From contig OU744725.1 in assembly GCA_916613615.1 (NCBI GenBank), positions 14,472,253-14,536,252 on the forward strand: a DNA stretch of 64,000 bases, given 5' to 3'. Below are positions 36,201 to 44,125 of this stretch, one piece after another. Within the stretch, counting starts at the first letter, position 1. Each line of letters starts with the position of its first letter. The position numbers and the translations under genes are program-made. This stretch comes from Steromphala cineraria. Its lineage: Eukaryota; Mollusca; Gastropoda; Trochida; Trochidae. The notes below the pieces were generated by a model, which was not told the origin of the DNA, ran no database searches, and saw only the letters and a list, made by a program, of their open reading frames with translations.

Positions 36201-38128
36201 GATTGCACAACTAACTTTGATTGCCTCCAATCAGGCATCTCCCATTCTATTCGGCGTAATATAACAGAGGCTAAATCAACATGACTTGATCTGCCTCTGT
36301 TGGGAGAGAATGACTAAACTCTAGATACCCAAATTATTCAACAATGTCTGAAGCTCTCATAAAATCTAAACAATTTGATTTAGACAGTAGGGTACATTCG
36401 ACTGCAAATAAGTAAAATAAAATGCTTTTATGTAAGTGTCATATATAACATTGAAATACAACCAAAATAAAAAATGAAAATTAATTGCTCAACTCACAAT
36501 GACTTGCTTTTTCAGTGTATCCTCGTCATTCACCCCTTGATTAGCAAAGGCAACCAACATAAAAGATAGATGTCTCACTGGAAATAAAAAGAGAGAAGAT
36601 TTACACACCTTGACTTCAATCCGATAAATGAAATTGTGGTTAATGTTATGTTATGTTTTTTTGAGAGAGAATGTGTAAAGGTCTACTTTTGAGGGAAAAT
36701 ACTTATTTTGTAAAAGAAAGGTAATAAAACTTCAAGATTTAACACAAAAATTCTTTAGTAACTGTAAGGCAATGTCGAGTCATTTTGACAGCTTACAGGA
36801 ATCACAACTGAGTTACATAAGAAATAATCTGAGATTGTTTACATGAAATAGTATTTATGTTACATTAATGCAATCACAGAAAATTCTAAAACCCACAGGT
36901 AAACAGCTATGGTTGAAATGTAAAAATGTTATATTTGGGATTACACTATCTTGAATAGTTCATGTGGAATGCGAAACCGGTGAGTTGGTTAACTGTTTGT
37001 ATGGTCATTGTTGGCGGAGTTGCCTGACTCTGAGGGTGTGGGTTCAAATCCCGCATGGGATTTGGCCCAAAAAAGTACAAGAATCTGTTCTATTCAAGAT
37101 AGTGTAACCCAAAATATAACATTGTTACATTTGTTCACTATCTAAATGGCATTTATCTCTAAAGCCATGGTTTTTAAAATTGCACACGGCAACCACCACA
37201 GCAACAAGTAGATCCATGAATGTGTAGTAAAAATAAAAGCCCTTACATTTAGCAGTGACAATACCAGGTAAGGATCCCCTAGCCTTCAGTCCTACTGCAT
37301 GATTCCAGAGCGCAACTCCTGCTGACTCAAGCTGAAATTGAAATAAAGAACATCATACATACTAATTTGAATATTTTCAGTCCCGGATAAAGTATTCAAC
37401 AACTGATTTTTACTTTAGAAAAACCAAGAACTTAAAACCTCTCTTTTTATCAGCCGGTATAACTATATCAAGCAATATTTCACCTCACAATTACTACACA
37501 TTATATTATGAAATAGTTTTCCTAAGTATTTTAACTTTTAATTTGAAGGATAATTTCAATTTGTTCTTGTTCTATTTTACTAATATAAGTAAGATCTGAT
37601 TGTGTCCTATTGGAATTTTGGATGAACCCCTTATTTAATTTTCTTTTTAAAATAGTATTCAGTTTGTAATAACCTCAGAAAAAATATAATAATAATAGGA
37701 TGGATTTGAAATCAGATCATAATAACCTTGTAATAACCTCAGCAAAAATATAAAAATAATAAAAGGAATCATAAGGATGAATTTGAAATCAGATCATAGG
37801 ATAATTTCTGCAGATAAATTTAAATATTCTCCCTGAATGATAAGAGATCACATATTTGAATACATTCATACATTTGACCTTGCTGTCTCTTCATTTAATC
37901 AAAAAGGAACAATGGAAACCACTGAAAACCAACTGTAAAAGCATCATCTTTTTCTATCCCTCTAAGATTGTCAGAATGTAGAGCAGTAATGACTGCAGTG
38001 GTCTCATCAAGTTGTTTCATCCATTGTCCATTTTCTGGGTTTTGTTGCTTGCACAGTTCTTCGGTAACATCTTCAAAACAATTCACAAGTATTGAAAATG
38101 AGGTAGGTTTCAAGTCTTTTATGGGCAT
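12264..38128 (-). CDS. TEX11: TEX11, meiotic SPO22/ZIP4-type crossover protein, 28 exons
   Basis: TEX11 (ZIP4H) is a TPR-like scaffold of the ZMM group that promotes meiotic synapsis and crossovers on chromosome axes. Exons, transcription order: 38128-37934, 37331-37247, 36577-36498, 35521-35491, 34804-34755, 33971-33837, 33238-33158, 32800-32663, 32132-32037, 31593-31512, 30986-30905, 29781-29630, 28037-27952, 26628-26488, 26070-25968, 25505-25399, 23082-22943, 22444-22407, 22132-22046, 21827-21757, 20875-20759, 18667-18583, 17886-17734, 16187-16079, 15186-15072, 14327-14257, 13217-13124, 12335-12264. The sum is 2796 nt, all phases agree, and 931 aa are encoded (mammalian protein about 940). 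Family-like blocks: ALWNHAV then AKLRHLSFMLV (71-104), MGMKTGRAWLDAH (about 121), IMCYQAEV (about 185), LCYNFGVD (about 226), LRLLANAY, FWEQAATAFE, LQRNRASCFLHLQQ, ILLLLYEFEARVKL (about 738), EIEILWLMTKAWN (about 858), ERWCSLSMGLL. Exon 4 is a 31-nt microexon. No frame break is present, so it looks functional. Confidence 0.95.
12660..12740 (-). mobile_element. Possible LINE 3' end
   Basis: On the minus strand the segment reads 'ggttgaaactggaggaaat' then 'aaagaatctctctctctc'. It ends in a short TC simple repeat after an AATAAA-like string, as many non-LTR retrotransposon 3' ends do. No coding sequence remains. It lies in the last TEX11 intron. Confidence 0.35.
13565..13596. promoter_or_regulatory. 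Pair of perfect CRE palindromes inside TEX11
   Basis: Two TGACGTCA sites (13565-13572, the first within gTGACGTCAc, and 13589-13596) lie 24 bp apart, with a half-site 'acgtcaa' at about 13550. They are in the intron between TEX11 exons 26 and 27, in a GC-richer island. They could be bZIP sites of an internal promoter, or sequence carried in by a repeat. Confidence 0.35.
13834..13970 (+). repeat. Dispersed 'atgggccatt' repeat, copy 1
   Basis: Starts 'cagtgattgggaaaggcagg', then 'gggccatcttgcacattgga', 'aatgggcaatggctcattt' and 'cagaaaattacc'. Related copies lie at 16286-16424 (opposite strand) and 53509-53600, and a short fragment 'cagtgattgggaaaggcagg' at 39968-39987. It is non-coding; the element type is not clear. 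Confidence 0.65.
14484..14774 (+). mobile_element. tRNA-derived SINE with 16-bp target-site duplication
   Basis: The insert begins 'gggggcgggatagctcagtg' with a recognisable A box and, about 50 bp on, a B box 'ggttcaaatcc', as in a tRNA-derived Pol III promoter. It is flanked by perfect direct repeats CACCTATTTTAACATC at 14468-14483 and 14775-14790, the signature of retrotransposition. The short ORFs inside are not genes. It lies in the TEX11 intron between exons 25 and 26, antisense to TEX11. Confidence 0.85.
16286..16424 (-). repeat. Dispersed 'atgggccatt' repeat, copy 2
   Basis: On the minus strand this matches the 13834 copy: 'cagtgatttggaaaggcaa', 'catatggatgaaaaa'-like and 'tgggccattaaaatg' blocks. 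It has iterated 'aatgggccatt' motifs on the plus strand and lies in an intron of TEX11 (exons 23-24). Confidence 0.65.
17265..17480 (+). repeat. Fragment homologous to the TTAA element at 46913-48365
   Basis: Shared blocks include 'cgcctatcagtaaaacgt' (compare 'cgtctatcagtcaaacgt' at 47231), 'cagttacgaattgat' (47279) and 'cataggttgtataacta' (48124). In this copy the last two blocks are adjacent. In the 46913 element a LINE separates them, so this copy shows the uninterrupted arrangement. Confidence 0.65.
18144..18257. mobile_element. Short MITE, 114 bp, 'cagccttgcgttca' ends
   Basis: The left end 'cagccttgcgttcaataa' is mirrored by 'ttactgaacgcaaggctg' at the right. The centre is unusually GC-rich for the region ('gttcgcgagcgctctcgaac', itself a small palindrome). 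It is non-coding, in the TEX11 intron between exons 22 and 23. Confidence 0.7.
19014..20452 (+). mobile_element. 5'-truncated LINE, ORF2 C-terminal part, antisense to TEX11
   Basis: Encodes the C-terminal third of a non-LTR retrotransposon ORF2 with FIWKGKPDRIKRS, EEGGLKVPA-like 'QEGGLKVPAI', and a CX2CX8HX4C knuckle (CTFCN...HLLYKC) near 19930-19985. Frame 1 is open to 19592 and frame 2 continues to 20296, so one frameshift lies near 19555-19590. Perfect 15-bp direct repeats AAAAACTTCATTCTG flank it (18999-19013 and 20453-20467), with an A-rich tail after 'aataaagtgat'. The early residues of the frame-1 ORF belong to flanking DNA. Motifs suggest the L1/Tx1 group; clade is tentative. It is dead because of truncation and frameshift. 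Confidence 0.85.
21048..21486. mobile_element. 439-bp inverted-repeat element with 9-bp target duplication
   Basis: Terminal inverted repeats of about 83 bp start 'catcctgctaaatcagcgta' and mirror 'tacgctgatgtagcaggatg' at the right end, with few mismatches. Direct repeats ATTTATCTT at 21039-21047 and 21487-21495 flank it exactly. It has no coding sequence. Nine-base duplications with long TIRs fit Mutator-like (MULE) derivatives best. It is in the TEX11 intron between exons 20 and 21. Confidence 0.85.
23335..24992. mobile_element. Foldback element with iterated 'gtcaaaatggcca' arms
   Basis: Both ends are built of short tandem iterations of about 13-30 bp around 'gtcaaaatggcca': seven or eight motifs at 23342-23480, and the inverted form 'tggccattttgac' at 24838-24985. 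Outermost bases are GGGT...ACCC. Flanking direct repeats TTTTATCTT lie at 23326-23334 and 24993-25001, so the insertion borders are exact. The 1.3-kb centre is AT-rich and non-coding. Arms made of iterated short repeats are the hallmark of foldback-type transposons. It lies in the TEX11 intron between exons 16 and 17. Confidence 0.85.
25003..25432 (-). repeat. Tandem partial copies of TEX11 exon 16 and its donor
   Basis: The 3' end of TEX11 exon 16 (encoding ISLAAQTALE) with its donor and about 68 bp of intron is repeated with a 101-bp period. On the plus strand the exon end starts at 25401 (true exon), 25300, 25199 and 25097, with a partial copy from about 25005. The copies encode ISLAVQTVLE, ISLATQTVLD and ISFAAQTALE, and keep donor-like ends. 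The 25300 copy reads GAA|GTTAGT, arguably a better donor than the true GAG|GTCTGT. They are pseudo-exon ends lying inside the intron. Confidence 0.9.
27338..27403 (-). repeat. tRNA-like sequence, probably SINE head or tRNA pseudogene
   Basis: On the minus strand: 'ggatccacggtagctcaaca', A-box-like 'tagctcaacaggtaagagcg', and B-box 'ggttcgaatcc'. The acceptor stem has no matching 3' strand and the anticodon arm does not pair, so it is not a working tRNA. It lies in the TEX11 intron between exons 13 and 14. Confidence 0.6.
27834..27955. mobile_element. Palindromic element containing the TEX11 exon 13 donor
   Basis: The left arm 'gtaagtcaaataataacccg' then 'cgggttatggaaataacctc' is mirrored by 'gaggttattttccataaccc' and 'gggtcattatttactactta' at the right, with a short GC-rich loop (27887-27901). 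The right arm ends at 27951, so its inverted end GTAAGTAG is the splice donor of TEX11 exon 13 (exon end 27952). The element would fold into a hairpin of about 50 bp per arm in the pre-mRNA at that junction. Confidence 0.75.
28694..29056 (+). repeat. Dispersed 'tattgcgatag' repeat, copy 1
   Basis: Opens with clustered 'ctattgcaatagcaatagtc' motifs and 'tctattgtgagtaactattg', continues with 'gtgttcca' and 'gaattttacttttaa', and ends around 'ctagacgtg'-like and 'gtcgatactattgat' motifs. A second copy in the same orientation fills the window end (63695-64000). Non-coding; type unknown. Confidence 0.7.
29733..30044 (-). repeat. Tandem duplication of the 5' half of TEX11 exon 12
   Basis: A segment of about 146 bp with period 167 covers about 49 bp of TEX11 exon 12 (residues LEIVSDFSTRLMKRFE), its acceptor and about 97 bp of upstream intron. 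It occurs at 29733-29878 (true) and 29900-30044 (extra). The extra copy encodes LEIVSDFSARLMKRFE but runs into non-homologous sequence and has no matching donor, so it is a pseudo-exon upstream of the true exon in transcription order. The acceptor context 'cttcaag|G' is kept in both copies. Confidence 0.9.
31335..31425. mobile_element. Short 'aggggttgaaattagtc' inverted-repeat element
   Basis: The left end 'aggggttgaaattagtctta' and right end 'actagtgctaatttccaacc' are imperfect inverted repeats around 'actagccatttggtctagtg'. A longer relative is at 61137-61357, and a half-copy 'aggggtcgaaattagtctga' at 21866. It lies in the TEX11 intron between exons 10 and 11. Confidence 0.6.
33330..33500 (-). 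repeat. Fragment of the 'tatgtccccc' repeat family
   Basis: On the minus strand it contains 'gtggttag', 'actggtaccttttgctattt' and 'ggttatt', matching 44590-44640. It is a partial, diverged copy in a TEX11 intron and lacks the 'tatgtccccc' end. Confidence 0.55.
34923..34983. repeat. 61-bp dispersed repeat, copy 2
   Basis: Nearly identical to 8479-8539, with differences such as acttgctag/acctgctag and atgtttttgg/atgattttgg. Located in the TEX11 intron between exons 4 and 5. Confidence 0.7.
35117..35369 (-). repeat. Single-unit copy of the pyrimidine-tract bivalve element
   Basis: This is the inverse of the array at 2931-4631 reduced to one submonomer. It runs from 'aacaagatgtgtttgtgaaa' and 'cgaatgcccccggatgcatc' through the 'aaggtctcatcacaaggg' core to a short pyrimidine tract and 'atctccgattcgggggcat'. 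Having both termini without internal expansion defines the ends of the family. It lies in the TEX11 intron between exons 4 and 5, and its end is about 120 bp from the 31-nt exon 4. Confidence 0.8.
35989..36312. mobile_element. 324-bp inverted-repeat element with 9-bp target duplication
   Basis: TIRs of about 65 bp start 'cattctctccccacagaggc' and mirror 'gcctctgttgggagagaatg', continuing inward through 'aagtcatgttgatttagcct'. Exact direct repeats ACTAAACTC flank it at 35980-35988 and 36313-36321. Non-coding. The 9-bp duplication and 'cat(c/t)ct' start resemble the 21048 element. It is in the TEX11 intron between exons 3 and 4. Confidence 0.85.
36919..37129. mobile_element. Inverted-repeat element enclosing a tRNA-like segment
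   Basis: Arms of about 40 bp: 'aatgttatatttgggattac' with 'actatcttgaatag' at the left, and the mirror 'ctattcaagatagtgtaacc' with 'caaaatataacatt' at the right. The centre has a tRNA-like A-box 'gtgagttggttaact' and B-box 'ggttcaaatcc' (37031). Directly right of it, 'acatttgttcactatctaaa' is shared with 18956, next to the LINE at 19014. It is either a MITE with a captured SINE or a tRNA-derived element with inverted ends. Confidence 0.65.
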
Positions 38129-38780
38129 TTTTGGGTGAAAAGTAGTTTAAATAAGGTTTATTTAGTGAAATCTGAGTTTTTGCATTTTCTCAATCTCATT
38201 CAAATCATTGATGATCTGTTCTGTTGTTACTGGTCATGTAACAACAAGTAACAACATAAAATGAAACAAGGGAGTGAATCAATGATTTGATTTCAAATTT
38301 TGCATTTTCCACATAATTCAAAATATTATCTAAATACTTATTATTTATTATAAGCAGATCAATAAAACTTAATTTACTATTCTCTTACTCTGTATTTGTT
38401 GTATACTTGTGTTGCTGCTTTTCATTCTGTCTGGAAATAAAAATAAATCATCTTGCTTTGTAATATTCAACATTAAAGACTACGTAGAAGTAACAATGGT
38501 GAAGTTTGTCACAATAACTTTAAACAAAAACATAATTTTACTGATGCTAAATACTATTTTACTGTCTTCCACTCAAATAATTAATAATTATTATGATTCT
38601 TTTTATCAATATGGTGGATTTCTGAACAAAATATTGGGCCTTTTGCCTAATGATTTTTCACTTTCATAAGTTTTCGACAATCACAGGGTTGCCCAATCTG
38701 ATTAAAACCAGATTGAATTCCGCTTGTATAATTTCGTTTTGTTTTATTTCGTTTTAGTTGTACAAGCTAATACTATCGCA
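38129..38780. other. Upstream region of TEX11, no gene
   Basis: The AT-rich spacer upstream of the TEX11 ATG presumably holds its promoter and 5' UTR. An open frame at 38409-38669 has low-complexity composition and no recognisable features. I could not place a transcription start. Confidence 0.4.
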
Positions 38781-39091
38781 TACCGTATTCGTCATAATAA
38801 GCGCCCCCTCCCTAATAAGCGGCGCGCCCCCTCTTACAAATTTCCATATAACAGAGCGCTCCCCCCCACCCCACCCCTTCATACGTAAAATGGCCTACCT
38901 CTACTGCTTTTCCAATAGTTTTTAGTTTATCCGGGCCTGTGAATGTGTAGTTGCACTGAATTTCCACGATCGACCTACTTTCATTCTCGTTCAGAATCCC
39001 GACAAGTGCTAGTTTACGTATTCCTAATAAGCGCCCACTTTGGATTTTTGCAAGCTAAGCGCTCGGGGCGCTTATTAGGACGAATATGGTA
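38781..39091. mobile_element. Inverted-repeat element with 'aataagcgcccc' ends and TA flanks
   Basis: The left end 'taccgtattcgtcataataa' plus 'gcgcccc' mirrors the right 'ggggcgcttattaggacgaa' plus 'tatggta'. TA at both borders fits a TA target duplication as in Tc1/mariner-type MITEs. An internal 'taataagcgcccac' repeats the end motif. Non-coding, 310 bp, between TEX11 and gene 3. Confidence 0.65.
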
Positions 39092-39262
39092 TAGATAATG
39101 GCCAAATGTTGAAGCGCGCGATATGTTCATCTGGTTTTTATCAGATTGGGGCTTACCATGACCTATCACCAGTAGAATGAGGAAGTAACTTGCAACAAGC
39201 AATAATTGAAAATTAATGTTACAATGTATGAAATAAGCTCAATTATTGTGGGTCAGATAATT

Positions 39263-39470
39263 CACCTCTGACAGAAGCCTGCTTCAAATACTTGTAAAAA
39301 TTGATAAGACTCATGGAAATTAAAGCGACAAGTCGATTCAAGTTTTAAAAATAAATAAAAATAAACTATTTCTTATTGGAGGACTTATCTAAATCTGCAG
39401 AGACTTACAAGATATAGTCCTATATATATATAGATATATGTCCTAGCGAGTCCCTGAACTCATTAAAGTG
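39263..39470. repeat. 'gcctgcttcaaatact' family with gactc motifs, copy 1
   Basis: Shares 'ctgcttcaaatact', 'gactcat(g/a)gaaatt', 'taagcg' and 'gagtccct' in the same order with 46283-46462. Non-coding dispersed repeat; copies are about 60-70% alike by eye. Confidence 0.55.
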
Positions 39471-40228
39471 GTTTTGATAAACATGACTTAACATTTAGTC
39501 TAACATAGACTGTAAAGAGAAAAAATGGAAATAACTTGCAAATGACATTTTTGTCACCAGCCTGTTTCTATCTCGGGAAAAATAATCTCACAATTTTGTC
39601 GTTATATTTTTTGAAACGTATAGACGATGCGATAAGAATAGAGATTTTTCAATAATAAACACAAATACATCAATTGTACTTCGCTTTTGTCCGACGATAA
39701 TTGAAAATTCCGCCGTCAAACTTTTGGTGATCTTTACCGGGAATGCGTAGTACGCATGCGCGACAGGTGCCCTTTGCTTTCCGTTTCCGGTGAAGCAGAC
39801 AACATTTTAGAAAAAGAAGGCAACTTTGGTCCAAAAGTAATCACACTTGTATGTTAAACCAGTATGACTCGAGGGTTTTGCTTGTAAAACATTGTGATTT
39901 AAGAGGATCTCGCTATTTTCCCCGTTTCCAAGACTTGAAAGGTTTGACCAAAGTCGTCTTTGCTTTATCAGTGATTGGGAAAGGCAGGTTTTCAAACGAA
40001 TAACCCAATATTTCACGCAGGTCGGGAAGTCTAGGCTTAAGATCAGGTTTTGAGCACACATGCAATCTAAAATTTTATAATTTTTTAAAGATATTAAAAC
40101 AGAAGTTCAGGGAATTACAAATGTAGAATCAACGTTTTGATTTCCATTGACATTTAATTTCGTGAGAAGTAAAACTAGGCCCCCTATTTGATGACATTTA
40201 ATTTGCCAGGAACTTTGTCACTTTGTTA

Positions 40229-40724
40229 CTACAGACCCGTGCCAGTTATATTCGGACAGTAACGTTATTTCCATAGACTTGCATTTTAAATTGGTGTAGC
40301 ATAAATAATTTTCACTCATTTAATTTCTGTCGGATTCTGTTCATTTTTTGCCCATTTGTGACGAATCATCTCAGCTACAACCTCATAATTTCTGTTTCAT
40401 TTTCAATCGATTATCTAAGGAATGACAGTAATTCAATCAAATTGTGTACATATTTGTGAACAAGTTTATAATGGCGACCTATGGGACAGGTCTCTTAATT
40501 TTGTACATAAGTCGGTAAATCTGGCGACGTTACATAAGTAATAATAGGATAATAAAATATAAATTATGTACTTCAAGCTGAGATGATTTAAATTCTACAT
40601 GCCAATTTTGATTTTAATACAACAAGAATCTTTTTCATGAAAATTATTTTTGCTACATCAATTTAACATGCAAGTCTATTGAAAAAACGTCACTGTCGGA
40701 ATATAACTGGCACGGTCTGAAACT
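40229..40724. mobile_element. Long inverted-repeat element upstream of gene 3
   Basis: Arms of at least 80 bp: 'cgtgccagttatattcggac', 'catagacttgcattttaaat' and 'gtagcataaataattttcac' at the left, mirrored by 'ctggcacggtctga', 'aatttaacatgcaagtctat' and 'gtcggaatataactggcacg' at the right. Inner inverted matches ('catctcagct' near 40370 and 'agctgagatga' near 40578) suggest arms of nearly 200 bp. Non-coding; target duplication not clear. Confidence 0.75.
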
Positions 40725-40840
40725 CGTCACTGTTTTGCGCCAAAGTTCAACATCTTACTCCTTAAAAGCATTTAAAAACTTTCTTTTAACTTTCAAAAAG
40801 ATGTAGAGACAAGAATATTACAACTAGCACAACATTTGCA

Positions 40841-40846
40841 GTAAGT
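40841..40846 (+). other. Likely donor of a 5' non-coding exon of gene 3
   Basis: 'ttgca|GTAAGTAGG' is a near-consensus donor 141 bp before a strong pyrimidine-rich acceptor (ctctttctccag, ending 40981). This fits a short untranslated first exon ending at 40840. Confidence 0.4.
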
Positions 40847-41002
40847 AGGTTAACTTTTGTTTTACCCACCAGCCCTGTATATCTAATTAGACAGTCTGAT
40901 GAGCTTTTTTTTACATAATTGTGTTAGCACATTATGTACAGGTACACTGAAAATATTGACAATTTTATTCTCTTTCTCCAGCTTACATCACCAACTGTTT
41001 AA

Positions 41003-42820
41003 ATGGACCACCATGAGGTACCAGAGGTGATTGCCAGTGGATTGTTGTATGAAGGTGACGCTGATAATGAAACCGGATACTCAAGTCATGGAAGCAGCAG
41101 TCTCCAGGAAGAAGGATCAGAGAGTTCCTGGAAATTAAATTTGTTGACAGGAGTTCAAGATCCCAGCAATGAAACCTCACCATCACTTCCATTTGCTGAA
41201 TGGCGGGCGAATGAGGATGAAAATATGCAAGAAGTTAATGAAATGGATGACCTATTATATCATTTTGGTACAAAATTCAAAATCATTACAGTTTAAACTT
41301 GTTAAGTAAAGGTTGGACAAGTAAGAAATCTTTCAAAGTAAAGTCATTAGTTTGAGGTAACTTGTTGTTTTATCAGTATAAAAGTTTGCATGATACTGTG
41401 AAATTTAATTTAACAATGTTCTACTGTATTTAAGTAATTGGTTCAAAATAAATCTGAGATGTGCTGCTTTGAAGTGAACAGATTTTAGGACAAGTTGCAC
41501 ATTGAATTTTTTTTACATTTTATCAATGCATGATTAACATCTCCTCTTAATAGCTCTTATTGTTATCAATTTCAAGATGAGTTAAAGAAAATCTTTACAT
41601 GAAATTTATAAATGTTATTGCAGAAAAGTTCTTCCATGAAAAACTTGAAGGTCATGTAAAAGAATTCACATCAGCGATGCAGAGCATGTTCTCTGAACAA
41701 CAGATCCATGTGAGGCACATTGTTAATTCAGTTGTCAGTGAAGTTCAACTCCATGTAAGTATTGAAATCAAAGTAAAGTAAGTGTCTTTAGCTTTAAGGA
41801 ATGCTTCATAAGAAGAATTGGCAAAGTTCCTGGGATTCATTTTGATAAATAACACATAATGATTCATTTTATAACTGGTTAGATATTTATTCATCTGAAT
41901 ACAGGTATGTGGGTAGAAACATATCACTCTCTAAGTTATTTGATTTGTATTTCAGGAAGAAGAATACCTTAATGATTGCGATGAGGGGCAAAGTGTGTAT
42001 AATTGATTTACTACTTATACTTAAGCATTGATATTAACATTACAATAATTTATAAATGTAATTAATTCAATGGTTATAATGTCAGTTTAACAAAACCACA
42101 CTTGGCAGATGCATATTACTCAAATAATTGTAATGGCAACATCATTTAAGAAATAAAAACAATTTTAAATGGGAATTTTGTCACTTTATGAATGAAAATA
42201 AGAAGTCTGAATCGCTATTTAAATCATAATCGTTTTCAGATTCTAAGGGTCAAGTGATGGACAGTTCTGCATTTCAGTAAGTGACTTTATTTTGATTCAA
42301 AGAACTAATATCACAACTTCAATGAAAAATGATACTTAATAATTATTAATTAAGGCAGTCAAATATACCCACCAGAGTGCAAAAATTTACTCTTTAAAGG
42401 CACCCATCAATCGTCTTTTATCCGCAATCTTGAAATGTTAGCATTGCGAGAAAACAAATGTGCTGTATTATGCTTATTCATTAACAAATTAATGAATAAC
42501 TACCTGATTGATAGAAGAGGAGCATATTTACAAAAAATTCATTATCATGTAAACAGGAACATCCACTCCTCCTGAATTTCGTGACCACAAAAAACACCCT
42601 ACATCAATAATTGAATTTTTTTCTGTTCTCTATTTTGATTATTGTAACATTGAAATTGACACTGTTAGGTAAAAAATAATGTTATGTGTGTTTCTACCCC
42701 AGAAAACGTGAGAGTGAGTTGATGTATAGCAGCAATGTAAGTACACAGCTACTTATAGAGCTGCTGGCACTCTCCTGTGAACTTTCATCAGTGCTAGAAC
42801 AATACAAGTTCCGCTCCTAG
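41003..42820 (+). CDS. Unrecognised 195-aa acidic, helical protein, 5 coding exons
   Basis: Exons 41003-41267, 41624-41754, 41956-41992, 42240-42276, 42703-42820 (TAG) join in frame (588 nt). An acceptor at 40981 shows that a non-coding exon precedes. The N-terminal 80 residues are acidic and Ser-rich, probably disordered (YSSHGSSSLQEEGSESSWK). Then comes a helical, possibly coiled-coil segment (EKFFHEKLEGHVKEFTSAM, IHVRHIVNSVVSEVQLH), a short acidic linker, and a leucine-rich end (TQLLIELLALSCELSS). No signal or membrane segment is seen. I recognise no family. The size and coiled-coil plan recall synaptonemal-complex or kinetochore components, but that is only an impression. The exon 3 donor (41992, GTGTGT) is weak, and a strong donor at 42738 (AAT|GTAAGT) could divert the last exon, so the C-terminus is least certain. 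Confidence 0.55.
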
Positions 42821-44125
42821 GGAGACCTTTTGCCACTATCCAGGTGGGTTCTTGAACAGTCTTTAGGTGAGTGCTCATACACTTAAAATTCTATCTCGAT
42901 AAGTAACATTGGTGCAAACCTTCAAAAATTTCTTTGGTGTCTCAAGTTCTCAACTCACTAGTTTGGTCCGCAACCAGTACAAGTTTACCTGTAGTGAAAT
43001 TCTACAGGTGAGAACTCAGAATATACAAGCTTGCACTTACAAAACAACATGTTCTGTTTTGTTTCCAAAAACGAAACAATGATCCCATCAATATTATAAT
43101 TATTCTCTGTAAATACATCATTTTCAATTATAGATCATCTAAAAAAGTACCCAGTTTCCAGATCATGCAAGAAGAGATCCATAAGTATTACTTTTTGAGT
43201 AAAGCCGCCGCTCTTATTGGTCCTGGATTAGATAGATTTTATAAGTTCTGGTCATCCTGTCCTCCCTTTGTATTCAGAATTGCAATATTTATGTAATATC
43301 TATTGTAAAATGCAACAAAATAAAAAATTATTAAAAATATTTTTTAAAAATACACGCTTTCCTCTATACCATATATTTGTTGAAACCCCATTCAGGTCAA
43401 GATCTATTCCAAGCTCAACTTTTAGTCTCTATTTCTTCAGTGAATGGTACAGGTTTAAATCACGCTCTAAAGTTCTAAAACAGTACTTTTTGTATTCAAA
43501 GCTCAACTGTTTAGGTTGTATAAGATTTGTCAAGTTGATTAATAAAAGTGCAGTCCTGAATACAACATATGAGAAGTGAAGATGGACATCAGTGCGACCA
43601 GTGTGAAAATGTTTTCTACAGCATTACAATGCATGTTGATTTGGTCACATCATGCTCAATAATGAATGTGTGTAATAGTATATTTGATCAAGTTATAAAA
43701 ATGGGTGAGATTACATAAATTTTTCTAATGGCATTCCCCCTCAAGACAACATGGCTGACCATTCTAAGCATTATCATTTTGCTTATGGCTCAATTTTACA
43801 AAAGAGAACTCAAACAGTACAAAATCTGTTCAATGCTGAACTCTCTAGTTTGATTCCACAAACAGTACAACTTGAAATTGAAACTCATTGAAATTGAGTC
43901 ATCAAACAGTAAAAGTTTTGATAGTAGCTCAACTCTTTCACAGAGTCCAGTACAAGATCAAGTAATAGCTCAACTCTCCAGTTTAGTCCTTGAAGGGTAC
44001 AAGTTCTGATAACTTATATTGCATGAAAATTGTCTGAACTCAATTCACAACAAGTTCCAATCATATTTGACAGGCGTTGACTCACGCCCTGGGTTGACAC
44101 ATGAACAGTACAGGATCTGCTCATA
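42757..44125 (+). repeat. Degenerate repeats resembling the gene 3 last exon
   Basis: The exon end 'actctcctgtgaactttcat' with 'agaacaatacaagttc' is echoed downstream by 'ctcaactcactagtttggtc' with 'aaccagtacaagttt' (42950), 'gaactctctagtttgattcc' with 'aacagtacaactt' (43839), 'ctcaactctttcacagagtc' with 'cagtacaaga' (43928), 'ctcaactctccagtttagtc' with 'gggtacaagttctg' (43970), and weaker versions near 43413 and 44100. Spacing is irregular. They carry stops and look like non-coding decayed duplicates. Confidence 0.5.

Noticed and set aside
36960..37060. tRNA gene with B box ggttcaaatcc
   Set aside because: No cloverleaf with matched stems; it lies inside an inverted-repeat element.
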